From assembly GCA_012520695.1 (NCBI GenBank), contig JAAYNU010000097.1:1-15427 (forward strand): DNA of 15,427 nt, read 5' to 3'. Under the pieces are notes generated by a model. That model saw nothing but the letters and a program-made list of their open reading frames with translations, was not told where the DNA came from and did no database searches. The position numbers and the translations under genes were made by a program. The DNA comes from Erysipelothrix sp. (GTDB lineage Bacteria > Bacillota_I > Bacilli_A > Erysipelotrichales > Erysipelotrichaceae). Shown one piece after another: positions 13,353 to 15,427 of this stretch; the stretch's first letter is position 1; every line of letters begins with the position of its first letter.

Positions 13353-13385
13353 TGAAAACATATAAGTTTTCTCCGATTTTTATTT
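13347..13385 (+). terminator. riboswitch-linked terminator (expression platform)
   Basis: GAAAAC (13354-13359) pairs with GTTTTC (13366-13371), and below it ATCG (13347-13350) pairs with CGAT (13374-13377); TTTTTATTT follows. Ligand binding should favour termination, as in other Firmicutes guanine riboswitches. Here, though, the lower stem reuses the 3' strand of P1, so the exact switching logic is not clear from sequence alone. Confidence 0.72.
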
Positions 13386-13422
13386 GGTTCGATTTGAAGC
13401 TGAGGAAAAAGGAGAAAATATC

Positions 13423-14802
13423 ATGGATAAATTTTTTAAGCTGAAAGAAAATGGCACTACTGTAGGTACAGAAGTTTTAGCGGGTGTAACAACCTTCTTT
13501 ACGATGGCCTACATTTTATTTGTAAATCCGGACATCTTGTCACAAGCGGGTCTACCATTTAACGGGGTATATATTGCGACAATTCTAGCTGCAGTTATAG
13601 GAACATTAGTAATGGGATTATTTGCTAACGTACCTTACGCTCAAGCGCCGGGGATGGGATTGAATGCATTCTTTACTTATACTGTTGTTATGTTAAACGG
13701 ATATACACAGTACGAAGCACTAGGACTTGTATTCGTATGTGGTATCATCAACATTCTAATTACTGTAACTCGTGTTCGTAAGCACATCGTAACGGCAATT
13801 CCAGAAACATTGCAACAAGCAATCGGCGCTGGTATTGGATTGTTCATCGCTTATATCGGACTTCTAAACATTGGATTCATCGACTTTAGTGAAGGCGTTC
13901 CAGCAATCACAAACTTTGCTGATAAAAACGTATTACTTGCAATGATCGGACTGGTGGTCACATTAGTTCTTATGTTACGTAAAGTTAAGGGTGCAATGTT
14001 AATTGGTATCCTCTTAACTACACTTATTGGAATACCAATGGGCGTCGTTCAATTAGACGGTGTCTCACAAAGCGCATCATATTCACAAATCTTCGCTGAT
14101 TTCGGATCAATCGTTGGTAAAGGAATTGGTAAAGAAGGATTGGGAAGTTTATTCTCAAATCATGGTCTACTAAAGATTTTCCCAATTGTATTCGCATTTA
14201 GTTTAACGGATACATTTGATACTATCGGAACATTCATTGGAACAGGTCGTCGTACAGGAATCTTTACTGCTAAAGACGAACAAGCTCTTATGGACGGAAA
14301 AGGATTCTCATCAAAAATGGATAAAGCAATGTTTGCTGATGCAATCGCTACTTCAATTGGTGCGGTTCTTGGTACTTCAAATACAACAACATTCGTTGAA
14401 AGTTCAGCGGGTATTGAAGTTGGTGGTCGTACAGGTCTTACTTCAGTAGTTACTGCTGGTTTATTCTTACTCAGTATTATTGCAGGACCATTTGTTGGTT
14501 TAGTACCATCAGCGGCAACTGCTCCAGCTCTTGTAGTTGTAGGGATCTTAATGTCAGCATCATTTGCTGATATCGAGTGGGGAAATTTCGAAGAAGCTAT
14601 TCCAGCATTCTTCACAGTACTCATGGCAGTTCTTACTTACAGTATCTCAAACGGTTTAGCATTCGGTTTTGCAGCATACATTCTAGTCAAACTATCAGTT
14701 GGTAAAGCTAAAGAAGTTCACCCAATTGTATATGTTTCAGGTGCATTGTTTATTATTAACTTTGTAATCATCGCAATGGAAGCAGCAACAGCAATCAACT
14801 AA
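13423..14802 (+). CDS. pbuG: guanine/hypoxanthine permease, AzgA-like NCS2 family
   Basis: A 459-aa, largely hydrophobic transporter that imports purine bases. Family markers are TFFTMAYILFVNPDIL in the first helix, APGMGLNAFFTY, the TDTFDTIGTF stretch (262-271), and GTSNTTTFVESSAGIEVGGRTGLT from residue 317, which holds the substrate-site glutamate. These fit the AzgA/PbuG/PbuO branch (guanine and hypoxanthine) and not the uracil or xanthine branches. The ATG at 13423 has AAAGGAG (13408-13414) eight bases upstream; the in-frame TTG at 13384 is the alternative start and is rejected. The guanine riboswitch upstream supports the substrate and gives feedback control: expression should fall when guanine is plentiful. 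The paralogue pbuO cannot be excluded. Confidence 0.94.
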   Translation: MDKFFKLKENGTTVGTEVLAGVTTFFTMAYILFVNPDILSQAGLPFNGVYIATILAAVIGTLVMGLFANVPYAQAPGMGLNAFFTYTVVMLNGYTQYEALGLVFVCGIINILITVTRVRKHIVTAIPETLQQAIGAGIGLFIAYIGLLNIGFIDFSEGVPAITNFADKNVLLAMIGLVVTLVLMLRKVKGAMLIGILLTTLIGIPMGVVQLDGVSQSASYSQIFADFGSIVGKGIGKEGLGSLFSNHGLLKIFPIVFAFSLTDTFDTIGTFIGTGRRTGIFTAKDEQALMDGKGFSSKMDKAMFADAIATSIGAVLGTSNTTTFVESSAGIEVGGRTGLTSVVTAGLFLLSIIAGPFVGLVPSAATAPALVVVGILMSASFADIEWGNFEEAIPAFFTVLMAVLTYSISNGLAFGFAAYILVKLSVGKAKEVHPIVYVSGALFIINFVIIAMEAATAIN

Positions 14803-14815
14803 TTCTAATGAAAAT

Positions 14816-14848
14816 AGGGGCAATCTCACATGTGAGATGCTCCTTTTT
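14816..14848 (+). terminator. intrinsic terminator of the permease gene
   Basis: Stem from AGGGGC and ATCTCACA on the left to TGTGAGAT and GCTCCT on the right, with one bulged A and one G-T pair, then five T (14844-14848). Confidence 0.9.
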
Positions 14849-14852
14849 GCTA

Positions 14853-14883
14853 TATTACGAAAATCCGTAATAAACGTTATAAT
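14853..14883 (+). promoter_or_regulatory. probable promoter with inverted repeat upstream of the bactofilin locus
   Basis: A perfect -10 TATAAT (14878-14883) lies 17 bases after TTACGA (14855-14860), a weak -35. A perfect 7-base inverted repeat TATTACG / CGTAATA (14853-14859 and 14866-14872, six-base loop) covers the -35 and spacer and could be an operator. The leader from about 14890 to 14998 is roughly 110 bases and shows no structure or ORF that I recognise. Confidence 0.5.
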
Positions 14884-14998
14884 ATATGAAAGCGAGAGAA
14901 ACTCACTTGTAATAATCTAAAGGTTGAACATCGTGTAGCCAATTGATATTATCTACCAAACGAATCAGCAACTGCTAATCTTAAGAGGGGAAAGACTA

Positions 14999-15163
14999 AT
15001 GGCAAGAAAAGGATTTGGAAGAGTAAAACGCAAGAGTCCAGAAGTACCTAAAACCCAAGAGTTGGTATTTCAAGAAAGTATCGTCTTATATTCTGAGGTT
15101 GAAAAGAGCGAAGTGCTTGTTGAAGACCATGGGAAAAAAGATGGTGGTTTTTTAATATTATGA
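14999..15163 (+). CDS. short basic ORF overlapping the bactofilin frame
   Basis: A 54-aa ORF with a good SD (GAGGGG, about 14985-14990). It starts with a basic stretch (MARKGFGRVKRKS), continues with an acidic middle (YSEVEKSEVLVED) and ends GGFLIL at TGA 15161-15163. Its stop overlaps the ATG of the bactofilin frame as ATGA (15160-15163). It matches no family that I recognise. It may be a separate small protein, or the N-terminal part of the bactofilin. The second reading is suggested by a TTTTTTA heptamer (15148-15154) in the right phase: a -1 shift there, programmed or by mutation in the T-run, joins the two frames. Its own SD and the coupling suggest it is translated. Confidence 0.5.
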   Translation: MARKGFGRVKRKSPEVPKTQELVFQESIVLYSEVEKSEVLVEDHGKKDGGFLIL

Positions 15164-15427
15164 ACTGGGGTCGCGACAAGGGGCAAGACGAACCAGTAGA
15201 AATAAGTAGGGACGAAAGTATTGAATCGTCTGGAGATATCGTGCTATCAAATTCTGCACAAATTGAAGGACGTTTAAAAGGAAACAATGTTTATATCATG
15301 AATGGTAATATCACTGGAGATATCAATTTAAATAATTATGTCATATTATGAGAACCTTCACGCATTGTTGGGGACGTTCACGTAAGAACATTAGTATCAT
15401 CAGGTACGATTGTTGGAAATGTATTCA
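15160..15427 (+). pseudogene. bactofilin-like protein, interrupted by an in-frame TGA and cut by the window edge
   Basis: From the ATG at 15160 the frame reads a short polar start (MNWGRDKGQDEPVEISRD) and then the short repeating beta-strand pattern of bactofilins: SSGDIVLSNSAQIEGRLKG, NVYIMNGNITGDINLNNY. It hits TGA at 15349-15351, but the same frame continues with clear family sequence (EPSRIVGDVHVRTLVSSG, then TIVGNVF) to the right edge. So one codon interrupts an otherwise continuous beta-helix domain. The simplest cause is a CGA or GGA to TGA change, that is, a pseudogene or a sequencing error; stop read-through is the alternative. Bactofilins are cytoplasmic, self-assembling cytoskeletal proteins that often sit at the membrane. 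Expression would be coupled to the upstream ORF, as there is no separate SD. Confidence 0.65.

Noticed and set aside
1..15427. UGA read as tryptophan
   Set aside because: No intact gene contains an internal TGA and tryptophans are TGG throughout. One suspicious TGA in the bactofilin frame is not enough.
1..15427. CRISPR arrays, transposons, tRNAs, attachment sites
   Set aside because: I looked for regular repeats, transposase-like proteins, terminal inverted repeats and tRNA cloverleafs and saw none.

Overview
The window is about 15.4 kb of A+T-rich, densely packed bacterial chromosome of a low-GC Gram-positive (Firmicutes) type. Evidence for that is strong AGGAG-type ribosome binding sites, TTGACA/TATAAT promoters (several with an extended -10), a CIRCE operator, a Fur-family 7-1-7 box, a guanine riboswitch, and a gene set that includes YitT, YolD-like and PbuG-type proteins. 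My best guess is Erysipelothrix or a relative (Erysipelotrichia). This rests on overall impression, not on a marker gene. Nearly everything is housekeeping or ordinary accessory metabolism. I see no phage, insertion sequence, CRISPR array, tRNA or rRNA.

Layout. 1-251: 3' end of a YolD-like gene. 254-2198: heat-shock unit of sigma-A promoter, CIRCE, htpG and terminator. 2204-3813: probable three-gene operon (DEDDh exonuclease, HAD phosphatase, GNAT acetyltransferase) with short gaps or overlap. 3817-4751: ROK sugar kinase with its own promoter and terminator. 4791-5139: badly decayed GNAT gene (stop at codon 2, frameshift, internal deletion). 5122-5151: bidirectional terminator shared with the minus-strand group 5160-7026 (YitT membrane protein, then a TIM-barrel protein, then a HesB/YneR-like protein). 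7073-9042: plus-strand group of GNAT, small membrane protein and alanine racemase, the last two overlapping by one base. 9043-9072: bidirectional terminator between alr and minus-strand rmuC (9089-10231). 10301-11200: patatin-like lipase, divergent from rmuC. 11297-13225: P1B-4 type metal-efflux ATPase behind a Fur-family operator. 13239-14848: guanine riboswitch and purine permease. 14853-15427: a short basic ORF overlapping a bactofilin reading frame that carries an in-frame TGA and runs off the window.

Regulation is unusually legible. Heat shock (HrcA/CIRCE) should control htpG, an iron or peroxide sensor of the Fur family should control the ATPase, and guanine should control purine import. 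The ATPase has the SPC and HEGST motifs of Fe(II)-exporting P1B-4 pumps (PfeT, FrvA), so its Fur-type box fits an iron-efflux role.

The least ordinary spots are the bactofilin locus (a TTTTTTA heptamer exactly in frame for a -1 shift from the short ORF into the bactofilin frame, plus the in-frame TGA), a probable leaderless start for the YitT gene, and the ATG-TAA pseudogene. I do not see a convincing new multi-gene system.
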